Notes: generated from the letters alone by a model not told the origin. A stretch of DNA of 6,512 bases from Candidatus Dormiibacterota bacterium (GCA_003170875.1 PMYJ01000005.1:1-6512); one strand, 5' to 3'; numbered from the stretch's first letter, positions 1 through 6,075 are shown. Numbers and translations are program-made.

Positions 1-342
1 GGGTACTCGAGCCTGAGCAAGCTGGCGACGTTCCCGGTCGACCGCCTCAAGATCGATCGCTCCTTCCTCAGCGACATCAAGCACGAGGAGGACGACGCTC
101 CGCTGGTGGCGGCGATGATCGCGCTCGCCCACCGGCTCGGCCTGCAGGTCACCGCCGAGGGCGTCGAGACCCCCGAGCAGTTGGCCTTCCTCCGCAGCAA
201 TGGCTGTGACCTGCTCCAGGGGTATCTCTTCAGCCCGCCCGTCTCCCGGGACCGCTTCGAAGAGCTTCTTCGGGCGCAGCAGGCGAGCGGGGTCGCGTGG
301 TCAGCTGTCTCAGCCGGGGAGAGCGCCCGCGCCCGGGTCTGA
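1..342 (+). CDS. EAL-domain c-di-GMP phosphodiesterase, C-terminal part
   Basis: The reading frame is open from the first base and ends in TGA at 340-342, giving 113 residues of a protein that begins outside the window. EAL domains hydrolyse cyclic di-GMP to pGpG in the cytoplasm. Signature motifs are visible in the expected order: GYSSLSKLATFPVDRLKIDR at residues 1-20 (containing the catalytic-site LKID), AEGVET at 49-54, and GCDLLQGYLFSPP at 65-77. The residues needed for metal binding and catalysis in this half are therefore intact. A whole EAL domain is about 250 residues, so the EAL signature itself and any GGDEF, PAS or membrane portion lie upstream. About 25 residues of low-complexity tail follow the domain. 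No terminator or co-oriented partner gene follows; the next sequence is IS debris on the opposite strand. Family assignment is secure; activity and sensory input cannot be judged. Confidence 0.95.
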   Translation, partial: GYSSLSKLATFPVDRLKIDRSFLSDIKHEEDDAPLVAAMIALAHRLGLQVTAEGVETPEQLAFLRSNGCDLLQGYLFSPPVSRDRFEELLRAQQASGVAWSAVSAGESARARV

Positions 343-381
343 GTAGCCCTCAGAGCGTGCGCCAATAGGTGATCGACGCGT

Positions 382-525
382 TCATGGGCAGCGACTCGGG
401 CGGCTCGCCCAGTGGCATCGCTTCCAGCCTTCTCGGATCAGACGGCGGACGATGACGATGGCGTTGGCGAAGGTGATCGAGCAGCTGATCACTGTGCAGC
501 GGTGTTCGGTGCACCACTGGGATGA
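382..525 (-). pseudogene. IS5-type transposase remnant, C-terminal end
   Basis: Read on the minus strand, 516 down to 382 gives WCTEHRCTVISC, then FANAIVIVRRLIREGWKR, then a short Arg/Pro/Ser tail ending in TGA at 384-382. As I remember the family, this matches the C-terminus of actinobacterial IS5-type DDE transposases: a CTER-like motif, a hydrophobic stretch, then VRRLIREAW and a W-x-x-RP tail. Only about 45 residues are left. The catalytic DDE residues and the N-terminus are absent, and the sequence immediately upstream (after 525) is an unrelated G-rich repeat, so this is a dead fragment. The few bases beyond the stop (343-381) contain GTGCGCCAATAGG, which could be part of the element's terminal repeat. 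The family call rests on motif memory rather than a search. Confidence 0.55.
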
Positions 526-540
526 TCTGCCCTCAGTGGA

Positions 541-640
541 GAACAGCAGTGGTAGTCGGGGATGAGGGTGTGGGAAGGGGGGGCGGGGAGCGGTGGATCC
601 CCGTGGACAGCCTCAGTGCCAGCGATGCTGCCTCGCCTCC
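541..640. repeat. Degenerate G-rich dispersed repeat, copy A
   Basis: This segment shares an ordered series of blocks with 2856-2950: GCAGTsGTAGT, then a G-run followed by TGAGGGTGyGGGA, then AGGGGGG, CGGTGGA, and finally CTC..AGyGCCAG. The two copies lie in the same orientation and are roughly two thirds identical by eye, with small indels. Copy A abuts the IS5-type transposase remnant and copy B abuts the IS6-like remnant, so the repeat is probably the non-coding end of an insertion sequence present twice. It does not code for a recognisable protein. Confidence 0.4.
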
Positions 641-741
641 TCCCGCGGCCGTACGCGCACCCGCCATGATGTGCGCCGGAGAGCCTCTCGCCCCGGCCTG
701 ACCCAGTGCACCACCCGCCCTCGTGCCTTTCTGGTGATCTG

Positions 742-1786
742 TCAACCGGGTGGGGCCGTGAGCGGTAGCGTCATCTGCACCACCGTGCCGCACCCGGGGC
801 TCGAGGTGATCTCGAGGCTACCCCCGGCACCGCGAACCCGTTGCTCCAAGAGACGCAGCCCCATGTGGCCCTCCCGATGGAGCTGCTCGAGACTACCAGG
901 GTCGAAGCCACGGCCGTCGTCGGCGACGCGAAGCAGGGTGCCGCCGGTAGTGCGCTCCACCGAGAGCGTCACCCGCCGAGCCCGGGAGTGTTTGGCGGCA
1001 TTGCGCACCAGCTCCTGAGCCACCCGGTGGATGAGGCTGCGGACGCGCGCATCGCAGTCGAGCGCGCCCACCGTGACCTCGACATTCACACCACTATCGG
1101 CGAGCGGGGCCAGTAGTTGGCTGAGGGCCCCGGCCAGGCCATCGCTGTCGATGTCACGGCCGACGAGGTCACCCATCAGCGTGCGCAGCTCGCCGGTCAC
1201 CGCCTGCAGGTCGTCGGTCATCCGGTCCAGGCTGACCGCCATAGAGGCCAGCCTCTCCGGAGATGCTTCACCTTCGCGGCACAGATTCCGAGACAGGGTC
1301 GCGGTGCGGAGCGCGACGGCACTGACCACCTGGGGTCACCCCGTCGTGGAGGTCACCGACCAGCCGCTGACGCTCATGGTCCGAGGCCATCAGCGCCTCG
1401 TGGAGCAGTTCCTCCCGCTCATCGGCGAGATCGGCCTCGCGACGCTCATAGGCGGCCATGCTGCCCAGGAGGTCGCCAACCCGGCTATGGAGAATGCGGA
1501 GGGCCATGGCCACGCCGAAGAAGGCGCCCGCGACCGCTAGCGCCGGCCAGATGTACCAGGCGGCCGCGCTGCCTACGCTCAGCGTGGCCGCCGCCAGCAC
1601 GAGGCCCCCGCCGATGGCGGCCAGGCCCACTCCCCACCTCCGCGTTGGGGGCAGAAGGCCGACGAGCGTCTGCTGCAGATCCCCGGCATCGGCGACGGTG
1701 GGGTGACGCTGGAGGGCAGCGAGACGTCCGAACAGCCCCGAGGGGGGCGCCGGAGATTGAGCCCCCTTGTCTGCTGTCGCGTACAT
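742..1786 (-). pseudogene. Sensor histidine kinase (NarL/DesK type), split by a +1 frameshift
   Basis: Two overlapping minus-strand frames join into one kinase of about 347 residues if one base near 1330 is skipped. From ATG 1786 the first frame holds two membrane helices (about residues 51-72 and 75-97), a charged coiled-coil linker, and the HisKA_3 phosphorylation motif ERQRLVGDLHDGV with His147. The second frame continues with VVSAVALRTATL in exact family register. It then gives the N box ELVRNAAKHSRA (about 258-269), the G1 box DDGRGFDP (about 289-296), GHMGL (about 306-310), and a complete ATPase end at the TGA. Such kinases autophosphorylate on His and pass the phosphate to a receiver protein; the likely partner lies upstream at 2061-2540. 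There is no large extracytoplasmic sensor region, only a tight hairpin. The ATG at 1786 was chosen because the membrane segments follow closely, but its ribosome site is weak (AGTGAAG). A sequencing error is the main alternative to true inactivation. Confidence 0.85.
1330..1330 (-). other. Frameshift point in the histidine kinase
   Basis: The frame encoding DLHDGVTP ends its matching codons at 1331. The frame encoding VVSAVALRT starts with GTG at 1329-1327. Base 1330 is therefore one extra nucleotide between two halves that otherwise have exactly the spacing normal for HisKA_3 kinases (DLHDGV, four residues, then SALAL-like). The base lies in a CCAGGTGG context, not in a long homopolymer and not in an obvious slippery sequence. 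GTG 1329 could act as a restart codon for the C-terminal half. Confidence 0.7.
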
Positions 1787-1831
1787 GGCCGACTTCACTC
1801 TACGGCGGCCAGGTGACGAATCAGGGAGAAG

Positions 1832-1885
1832 TCCGTTGCAAAGCTTCTCCGTTGCAGGTACGGGCGTCGCAGTTCGGAGAAGCTT
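1832..1885. repeat. Inverted and direct repeat cluster upstream of the histidine kinase
   Basis: AAGCTTCTCCG at 1841-1851 is perfectly inverted as CGGAGAAGCTT at 1875-1885, with 23 bases between the arms. A nine-base direct repeat TCCGTTGCA (1832-1840 and 1848-1856) brackets the left arm. The cluster sits 46-100 bases upstream of the kinase start on the minus strand, where a promoter or operator would be. The wide loop and absence of a T-run argue against a terminator, so a regulator-binding site or an mRNA leader structure is more likely. No -35/-10 pair is convincing here. The rest of 1787-2060 holds no gene I can support. Confidence 0.5.
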
Positions 1886-2060
1886 CACGGCATTCACGCA
1901 ACGAGGCTGTGCGCTCGCGGTCGAGGGGAGCGGTCCCATCTTCGAGGACCGTGCCGTCAACGTAGTCCGCCGGGACAGTGCGGGGAGGTGGGCAGTGGCC
2001 GCGCTCAGGGGTCCCGTGAGGGCGTTGGGAATGTAGAGAATGTCCCGCGCCGAGCCGAGG

Positions 2061-2540
2061 TCAGCTCGGTGCGGCGGCAGTCATCCTGCGTGTGAGTGGC
2101 GTCGGCTCCGAGGGCGATGGCTGGAGGTTCTCTCCACGGATCGCCGCAAGAAGCACGTCGATATCAGAGTCCTTGCTGACAAACGCCGAGACTCCCGCTA
2201 CTGCCATCGTCCGGGTCACGAGTGCGTCACCAAACGCGGAGTATGCGACGAGCCGGATGCCTGGACAGACCTCTCGCAGACCGCGTGCGGCCGCCCAACC
2301 GCCACCATCGGGCATGTTGACATCGATGACCGCCACCCGAGGCTGTGTGGCCACCGCCAATCCGATCGCATCGGGAATCCGACCCGCCGTGCCGACGACG
2401 GTTAGCCTGTCGTCTGCCTCGACGGCCTCCTTCAGCGACGCAAGCAGCGCTGGATGGTCGTCGAGAAGGAGCACGGTCACGGCCTCGGGGACGTCCTGGG
2501 AGCGTGAAGCGGTGTCGGCAGGCTCGGCGTGGTTGGTCAC
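2061..2540 (-). CDS. Receiver-domain response regulator, probably lacking its DNA-binding domain
   Basis: From GTG 2540 this encodes 159 residues. Residues about 20-137 form a CheY-like receiver: acidic pair D27-D28 in LLLDDHP, phosphoacceptor D73 in VIDVNMPDGGG, switch Ser101 in VAYSAF, and Lys123 in FVSKDSD. All key positions are intact, so it can probably be phosphorylated. The DDHPALL style and the neighbouring HisKA_3 kinase mark it as NarL/FixJ-like. Such proteins normally continue into a LuxR-type helix-turn-helix beginning near LTxRE; here the frame reads PLTRRMTAAAPS and stops. I find no helix-turn-helix in the other frames downstream, so the effector domain appears lost. Alternatively it is a genuine single-domain receiver. 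GTG 2540 was preferred over upstream starts because GAGAAG lies ten bases before it and the longer N-terminus looks non-coding. The kinase follows 274 bases downstream on the same strand. Confidence 0.85.
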   Translation of the reverse strand: MTNHAEPADTASRSQDVPEAVTVLLLDDHPALLASLKEAVEADDRLTVVGTAGRIPDAIGLAVATQPRVAVIDVNMPDGGGWAAARGLREVCPGIRLVAYSAFGDALVTRTMAVAGVSAFVSKDSDIDVLLAAIRGENLQPSPSEPTPLTRRMTAAAPS

Positions 2541-2685
2541 GGCGGCGGTTCTTCTCGGCTGATGGCAAGCCGATGGTGGCGGATCGGCGCAGGGCTGGCA
2601 AGATTCGGATGCGTCACGCTCAAATGGCCCACGTGCACTACGAGGGAGTTCGCGAAGTTGGCGGGTGCCGGGTAGGGTACGGGCC

Positions 2686-2883
2686 ATGATCACCTGCCCC
2701 ACCTGCCAGCCACCTCCCATCAAGCGTGATGGTCGCGACCACCGCGGCCGCCAGCGCTATGCCTACCGTCCCTGCCACCGGGACTTCACCGCCGGCTCCT
2801 CCTCGATCTTCGCCGGCTACCGCTGGCCACTGACTGAAAGAATCTGGGGGTGTGGACAAGCAGTCGTAGTAGTTGGGGGGTGA
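2686..2883 (+). pseudogene. IS6-like transposase, truncated N-terminus with damaged zinc ribbon
   Basis: From ATG 2686 the protein begins MITCPTCQPPPIKRDGRDHR, continues RGRQRYAYRPCHRDFT, then FAGYRWP at residues 43-49. This is the N-terminal zinc ribbon of IS6-like and related DDE transposases (CPxC, then RYxCRxCxRxF, then the GYRWP-type link to the helix-turn-helix). The third metal-binding Cys is replaced by Tyr (TAC for TGC at residue 28, in YAYRPC). The match stops at about residue 53 (near 2844). After that the frame runs through G-rich repeat copy B to a stop at 2881-2883, and no catalytic domain follows. The gene is therefore non-functional. The exact IS family is uncertain, because several families share this zinc ribbon. 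Confidence 0.7.
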
Positions 2884-2950
2884 GGGTGCGGGAGAGGGGG
2901 CTGAATATCGGTGGACGGTGTGCAGAACTCCTAGCGCCAGTCCGGTGCCC
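2856..2950. repeat. Degenerate G-rich dispersed repeat, copy B
   Basis: This is the second copy of the blocks described for 541-640, in the same orientation. It begins about twelve bases after the point where the IS6-like transposase loses its match, which suggests that an element carrying the repeat inserted there or that a deletion joined them. Just beyond it, 2951-2975 contains CCCCATTGGACACC. The reverse of this, GGTGTCCAATGGGG, resembles GTGCGCCAATAGG at the far side of the IS5-type remnant (about 357-369), so these could be opposite terminal repeats of related elements. That match is short and could be chance. Confidence 0.4.
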
Positions 2951-3013
2951 CCATTGGACACCGGGACAGTTTCGTGCACCCTCACACATCGACGGCCCTG
3001 GCGCCGCCCGTGC

Positions 3014-4537
3014 CTATCCGGAGGCCACGGCAAGGCGCAGGCGTCTCTCAAAGCGGCGATAGAACCTGCGCTCGGTCTCCGCCTCCAAGGGACCGACGTC
3101 GCGGGGCAGCAGAACCACTATGCCGGAGCGACGCCGCTGCACCACCAGTTGCTCGTCGGGGAGCAGGCGGTGACTGAGCTCGTCCGCGAGGGCTAGGATC
3201 ATCGCCAGCCGGTCCACCTGAGCGTGGTCCTGGGTGCCCAAGAATGAAAGGTATCCGGGCAGCGTGACCCGGTCATCGCCCGCCTTCTCCAGAACCGCGC
3301 TCATCAGAACGATGTCGCGATGGCTGAAGCCGTAGAGATCGCTGGTCGCCACGATCCGGGCGGCGTGCTCCCAGCGCGAGTAGTAGTCGACGCTGCGGCC
3401 GATGTCGACAAGCAGAGATGCGTGCTCGAGCATTTCCTGCATTGAAGGGCTGGCCCCCGGGTCTAGCTTGTCGATCAGTGACGTCGCCAGCGAGGACCGC
3501 AACTGCGCTTGGGCTCCGTCCCAGGTGGTGAACCGCCGGGCGAGGGCCTCGGCCGATGATCGGCGCACCTCGGCGGCCGAGTGCACCTGGAGACCGAGAC
3601 GTTCGAGGGCGACGCCTTCGCGCAAGCCTTGACCGGAGAGGAGGAGCTGGTCGGCGCTCAGCGTATTGAGGAGCACCTGGGCGCAGAGCGCGCCCCCAAC
3701 GATCGAGTCGGCGCGCTCGGCGCTCAGCCCCCTGACCCGACGGCGTCGCACGACCGCACGGGCAGCCAGGGTGTCGACAGCGACATCGAGGTCGGCGCGG
3801 TCGAGCTGGTAACCGTGAAGCCGGGAGATCGGGTAGGTGCGCCGAGCGCGGTCGACCTTGGCCAGATTGCGCAGAGTGCCGCCGGTCCCCACCAGGTGTT
3901 CCCCGGGACGGAGCGGTGGCACGCCGGCCCCGACGATGGTCGCCAGGGCGTGCTGGCGGAGTCGGCTTTGCTCCGAAGGCCGGGGCGGGTCCGTCACCAG
4001 GAAGCGGTCGCTGAGGCGCAGGGCGCCAAGCGGTAGCGTCCACTGCCGGAGCGGGCGGCGGTCGCGGAAGTGGCAGATCTCGACGCTGCCGCCCCCGATG
4101 TCGACGGCCAGTCCAGAATCGACCGGCAGCCCGTGGACCGCGCCGGCGAACATGTAACGCGCCTCCAGGTCGCCCTCGAGGATCTCGAGCTTGACGCCGG
4201 TTTCCGCCGCGACCCGGCCGACGAACTCCCTGCGATTGACGGACTCTCGGACAGCCGCGGTCGCCACCGCCACCACCGCCTGGGCACCCGCGCTCCGGGC
4301 GATGGCCAGGAAGGCGCGCAGAGCCTCCGCGACGCGGGTGACCGCGGCGTCGCCGAGCCTGCCGTCGGCGGCTGACTCGTGCACCAGGCGGAGCGGGAAT
4401 CGGGCATCGGCGACGATCTCCAGGTGTCCGCCGGTGCCGGCCTCGACGACGCTGATGCGCCCCGAGTTGGAGCCGATGTCGATGACGGCCACGGAAGACG
4501 GCGCCGAGTGTTGTCGCGCGTCCCGCCTGACTGCCAC
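3014..4537 (-). CDS. Ppx/GppA-family exopolyphosphatase / pppGpp phosphohydrolase
   Basis: A cytoplasmic enzyme of the ASKHA fold that removes terminal phosphate from polyphosphate or from pppGpp; sequence alone does not separate the two substrates. From GTG 4537 the product is 507 residues, normal for the long Ppx form. Motifs in order are VAVIDIGSNSGRI (about 16-28, phosphate 1), ILEGDLEAR with the invariant Glu before AR, LAVDIGGGSVEI (phosphate 2), and GTGGTLRNLAKVD (adenosine-type loop). A C-terminal helical HD-like domain follows: LEHASLLVDIGRSVDYY, then HAARIVATSDLYGFSHRDI. The position that is usually HD in LLHDIG reads VD, so the HD metal site is not conserved. The open frame extends upstream to TTG 4714, but that stretch lies over IS21 end sequence and has no family match. 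GTG 4492, directly at VAVIDIG, is another possible start. No candidate has a clear ribosome site. The gene stands alone between IS remnants. Confidence 0.92.
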   Translation of the reverse strand: MAVRRDARQHSAPSSVAVIDIGSNSGRISVVEAGTGGHLEIVADARFPLRLVHESAADGRLGDAAVTRVAEALRAFLAIARSAGAQAVVAVATAAVRESVNRREFVGRVAAETGVKLEILEGDLEARYMFAGAVHGLPVDSGLAVDIGGGSVEICHFRDRRPLRQWTLPLGALRLSDRFLVTDPPRPSEQSRLRQHALATIVGAGVPPLRPGEHLVGTGGTLRNLAKVDRARRTYPISRLHGYQLDRADLDVAVDTLAARAVVRRRRVRGLSAERADSIVGGALCAQVLLNTLSADQLLLSGQGLREGVALERLGLQVHSAAEVRRSSAEALARRFTTWDGAQAQLRSSLATSLIDKLDPGASPSMQEMLEHASLLVDIGRSVDYYSRWEHAARIVATSDLYGFSHRDIVLMSAVLEKAGDDRVTLPGYLSFLGTQDHAQVDRLAMILALADELSHRLLPDEQLVVQRRRSGIVVLLPRDVGPLEAETERRFYRRFERRLRLAVASG

Positions 4538-4682
4538 GGCGGGGAGTATGAGGCTTCGTCGGGCGCCCAGCGCGCCAGCGGCAGGCCGGCGCGCTGGGCA
4601 GCGAGCCAAAGCCCAGTGAGCGCGTCCGTCGATGTTCTCGGCGTCGTCGTATCCGGCCCCTACAGCGCGAGCCCGATGGCCC

Positions 4683-4695
4683 ACTAGTGTCCTGT
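4683..4695 (+). repeat. Possible IS21 end and direct repeat, left copy
   Basis: ACTAGTGTCCTGT here is nearly repeated, in the same orientation, as ACTAGTGCCTGT at 5576-5587 (one base missing). The two bracket the istB fragment and the small ribbon-helix-helix gene. Read from 4688, TGTCCTGTACCGG is a plausible IS21-type terminus, since IS21 elements begin with TG, and it lies 78 bases past the istB stop where such an end is expected. No inverted partner was found, so a complete element is not present. Confidence 0.35.
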
Positions 4696-4765
4696 ACCGG
4701 AGATTCGTAGGCAAAAGCGTTCGATGCTGGCCAGGATCTCATCAGCAAGCGAGATGATTGTGGCG

Positions 4766-5167
4766 TCAGCCGGCCGTGGTGGTCAGCTCATCTCCCTTTG
4801 AGCGCCTTCGCTGGCGGTCGTGCATCCGGTAGCTGCGGCCCTTGAGCTGGACGATCTCGGCGTGGTGGAGGAAGCGATCGAGCATCGCGCCGGCGGCGGC
4901 GGTGTCGCCGAGCAGTTGCCCCCAGTCCTTTATGGGACGGTTGGAACTGATCACGGGCGCCCCGGTCTCGTATCGCCGGGTGAGGATCTCGAGGAGGTCC
5001 TCGGCGGCCGTCGGTGGCAGGTGACGCATGCTGAGATCCTCGATCACGACCAGGCCGACCCGGGTCAGTCTCTGGATCAACTCGCGACGGGCCCCCAGTG
5101 CCGCAGCCTCGGACAGGTCCTCGACGAGGTCGAAAGCGGATGGGTGGGGGAGGGGCGAAGTCCGCAA
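4766..5167 (-). pseudogene. istB: IS21-type IstB transposition helper ATPase, C-terminal half
   Basis: IstB is the AAA+ ATPase that assists the IS21 transposase IstA. This fragment preserves the second half of the protein: DLVEDLSEAAALG, a Walker B-like LVVIEDL (about residues 39-45 from TTG 5167), LPPTAAEDLLEILTRRYE, SSNRPIKDWGQLLGD, LDRFLHHAEIVQLKG and RSYRM. A normal IstB is about 250-260 residues. The first half, including the Walker A GxxGxGKT loop, is not found upstream in any frame, and no istA lies before it. Family similarity begins near residue 12 (about 5134); the preceding bases and the TTG at 5167 are not convincing coding sequence. IRF in the neighbouring frame at the same point hints that a deletion shifted the frame. 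The fragment is taken as inactive. Confidence 0.85.
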
Positions 5168-5224
5168 AGGAGGCGCTCCCGGGGCGCTGAGACGCGGTTG
5201 GAGCTGGTCGACAGACCGACCTGA

Positions 5225-5368
5225 TCACCTCTCTGCGCGCCCGCTCTTTTGGACCCAGGTCCGCCCCGAGCCGGCCGAGGCTCCAGCGCGGGCGGTCCCC
5301 CGTTCGCCAAAGCTCGTCGACCGCGGCGTCCGCGCTCGTGGCGACGATGCGACCAAGCCGATCTGTGG
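5225..5368 (-). other. Open stretch of unrecognised minus-strand coding-like sequence
   Basis: After the stop of the ribbon-helix-helix gene, one minus frame reads LGRIVATSADAAVDELWRT, then GDRPRWSLGRLGADLG, then PKERARREVIRSV. The composition looks protein-like (mixed charged and hydrophobic residues, low in the Arg/Pro bias of shadow frames), but there is no ATG, GTG or TTG start at its head and no family I recognise. It could be the rest of a longer protein whose first part is the ribbon-helix-helix frame, joined by a lost frameshift, or the remains of its partner toxin. It could also be chance. Confidence 0.2.
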
Positions 5369-5554
5369 CTACGCCCCTGTCCCTGCGCCGTGCGCGTCCT
5401 TGCGCCGCGCCGCGTCCACCAATTCGCGGACGATCAGCGCCACCGACACGCGCCGCGCTTGCGCGGCCTCCTCGAGCCATGCCCGCTGCTCCGTCGTCAC
5501 GGAGATCACTAGACGCTCCAATCCCCAGTTCCTAGGCGACACGGCTCGAAGCAT
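5369..5554 (-). CDS. Small ribbon-helix-helix (CopG/Arc-like) protein, possible orphan antitoxin
   Basis: A 61-residue protein from ATG 5554 to TAG at 5369-5371. Residues 12-51 have the pattern of a ribbon-helix-helix DNA-binding fold: a strand LERLVISVT, a first helix EQRAWLEEAAQARR, the turn VSV, then a second helix ALIVRELVDAAR. Such proteins dimerise and bind short DNA repeats. Common roles are antitoxin and repressor, and plasmid copy-number or partition control. No PIN-domain, RelE-like or MazF-like toxin frame follows on the same strand; the next recognisable item is the istB fragment. A TTG at the codon before LERL is an alternative start that would remove the N-terminal tail. It lies about 150 bases from the repeats of the putative origin and reads away from them, so a role in plasmid maintenance is possible but not shown. 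Confidence 0.6.
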   Translation of the reverse strand: MLRAVSPRNWGLERLVISVTTEQRAWLEEAAQARRVSVALIVRELVDAARRKDAHGAGTGA

Positions 5555-5575
5555 GCGGGCCGAGGCTGCGCCGGG

Positions 5576-5587
5576 ACTAGTGCCTGT
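5576..5587 (+). repeat. Direct repeat, right copy (ACTAGTGCCTGT)
   Basis: Near-identical to ACTAGTGTCCTGT at 4683-4695 with one base fewer, in the same orientation. It is followed by a short tandem CTTGGCCTA at 5588-5596 and 5599-5607. The pair marks a segment of about 0.9 kb holding the istB fragment and the ribbon-helix-helix gene; it could be a former junction of inserted DNA. Confidence 0.35.
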
Positions 5588-5681
5588 CTTGGCCTAGCCT
5601 TGGCCTACACCCCCGCGTCATACTGTGCTCCACGGATGAGGAGGGAAGGTGTCCGGCAATTCCTCCCCGCGCTGCCGCGTG

Positions 5682-5717
5682 GCTACACCGACCGCTACAC
5701 GCAGCGTTATACGGAAG
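5682..5717 (+). repeat. Three degenerate 12-bp tandem units
   Basis: GCTACACCGACC, GCTACACGCAGC and GTTATACGGAAG follow one another without gaps and share the pattern G-y-TA-y-AC. The last unit overlaps the inverted origin repeat at 5705-5722. They may be accessory sites of the origin, or chance. Confidence 0.35.
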
Positions 5718-5722
5718 GTCCC
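5705..5722 (-). repeat. Inverted iteron copy
   Basis: On the minus strand this reads GGGACC-TTCCGTA-TAACG, a perfect match to both conserved halves and to the 18-bp length of the direct repeats at 5784-5958. It faces the main array from its left side. Confidence 0.75.
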
Positions 5723-5783
5723 AACATCCCGCGCCGGGGGTCCCCCTGCCTTCCCACCGCGACCTCCCTCAGCACCCCTCGGT

Positions 5784-5958
5784 GGGACCTTCCCCCTAAC
5801 GGCCTCAATTCATCCCCATGCCCCCACCCGGGACCTCTTCAATAACGCGGGACCCTCTTCATAACGGTTCCGGGACCATCCCCATAACCCCAGTGGGACC
5901 CATCGGCTAACGCTCGTGGGACCCCACGTGCAACACATCTGGGACCAGGGCCCTAACG
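5784..5958 (+). repeat. Array of seven iteron-like direct repeats, putative replication origin
   Basis: Seven 18-bp copies of GGGACC-N7-TAACG start at 5784, 5830, 5849, 5872, 5895, 5918 and 5941. Five match both ends exactly; the 5872 copy ends in TAACC, and the 5918 copy ends in CAACA and is the weakest. The middle seven bases vary, with TTCCCCA-like sequence in several copies. The last five copies are spaced exactly 23 bp apart, about two helical turns, which places bound proteins on one face of the DNA. Regular 18-23 bp direct repeats next to a rep gene are the hallmark of iteron plasmid origins, where the Rep initiator binds each copy. The function is inferred from layout. A phage or regulatory operator array is the main alternative. 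Confidence 0.8.
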
Positions 5959-5983
5959 CACCCGTATACACCAGGCCCGGCCG

Positions 5984-6025
5984 TAGGTCTCTTTCTAGGT
6001 CTTTCTTTAGAGATCTCTCTAGTCA
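5984..6025. other. Lower-GC pyrimidine-rich stretch, candidate DNA unwinding element
   Basis: Directly after the array the GC content drops to roughly 40 percent over about 42 bases, in a window that is otherwise mostly well above 60 percent. It contains two similar 12-mers, TAGGTCTCTTTC (5984-5995) and TAGGTCTTTCTT (5997-6008), and the 10-bp palindrome AGAGATCTCT (6009-6018). Iteron origins normally place an easily melted stretch with its own short repeats beside the iterons, which this fits. I see no clear DnaA box. Confidence 0.45.
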
Positions 6026-6075
6026 GTGCTCTCGACCAGTAGAAACCTGCAATCCGGCCTACCACGCCACTCCCC

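Noticed and set aside
1841..1885. Rho-independent terminator
   Set aside because: The loop is 23 bases and no T-run follows either arm.
1117..1965. A 282-codon plus-strand open frame opposite the histidine kinase
   Set aside because: Low-complexity Arg/Pro/Ala-rich translation antisense to a clear kinase; no domain visible.
2541..2685. Plus-strand frame reading ADGKPMVADRRRAGKIRMRH before the IS6-like start
   Set aside because: It has no own start or recognisable family and stops just before ATG 2686; more likely the non-coding end of the IS element.
4538..4714. N-terminal extension of the Ppx/GppA protein from TTG 4714
   Set aside because: The added 59 residues lie in what looks like the end of the IS21 element, have no family match and would exceed the usual protein length.
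3273..4748. A 491-codon minus-strand open frame overlapping the Ppx/GppA gene
   Set aside because: It is a +1-shifted shadow: the translation is dominated by Arg, Pro and Gly, with no family motif, while the overlapping frame has full Ppx/GppA motifs.
4788..5480. A 230-codon minus-strand open frame over istB
   Set aside because: Most of it is a shifted shadow of istB; only the part at 5225-5368 looks protein-like and is listed separately at low confidence.
5784..5958. Possible CRISPR array
   Set aside because: The repeats are 18 bp with a variable centre and only about 5 bp between most copies, so there is no room for spacers and no cas gene is present.
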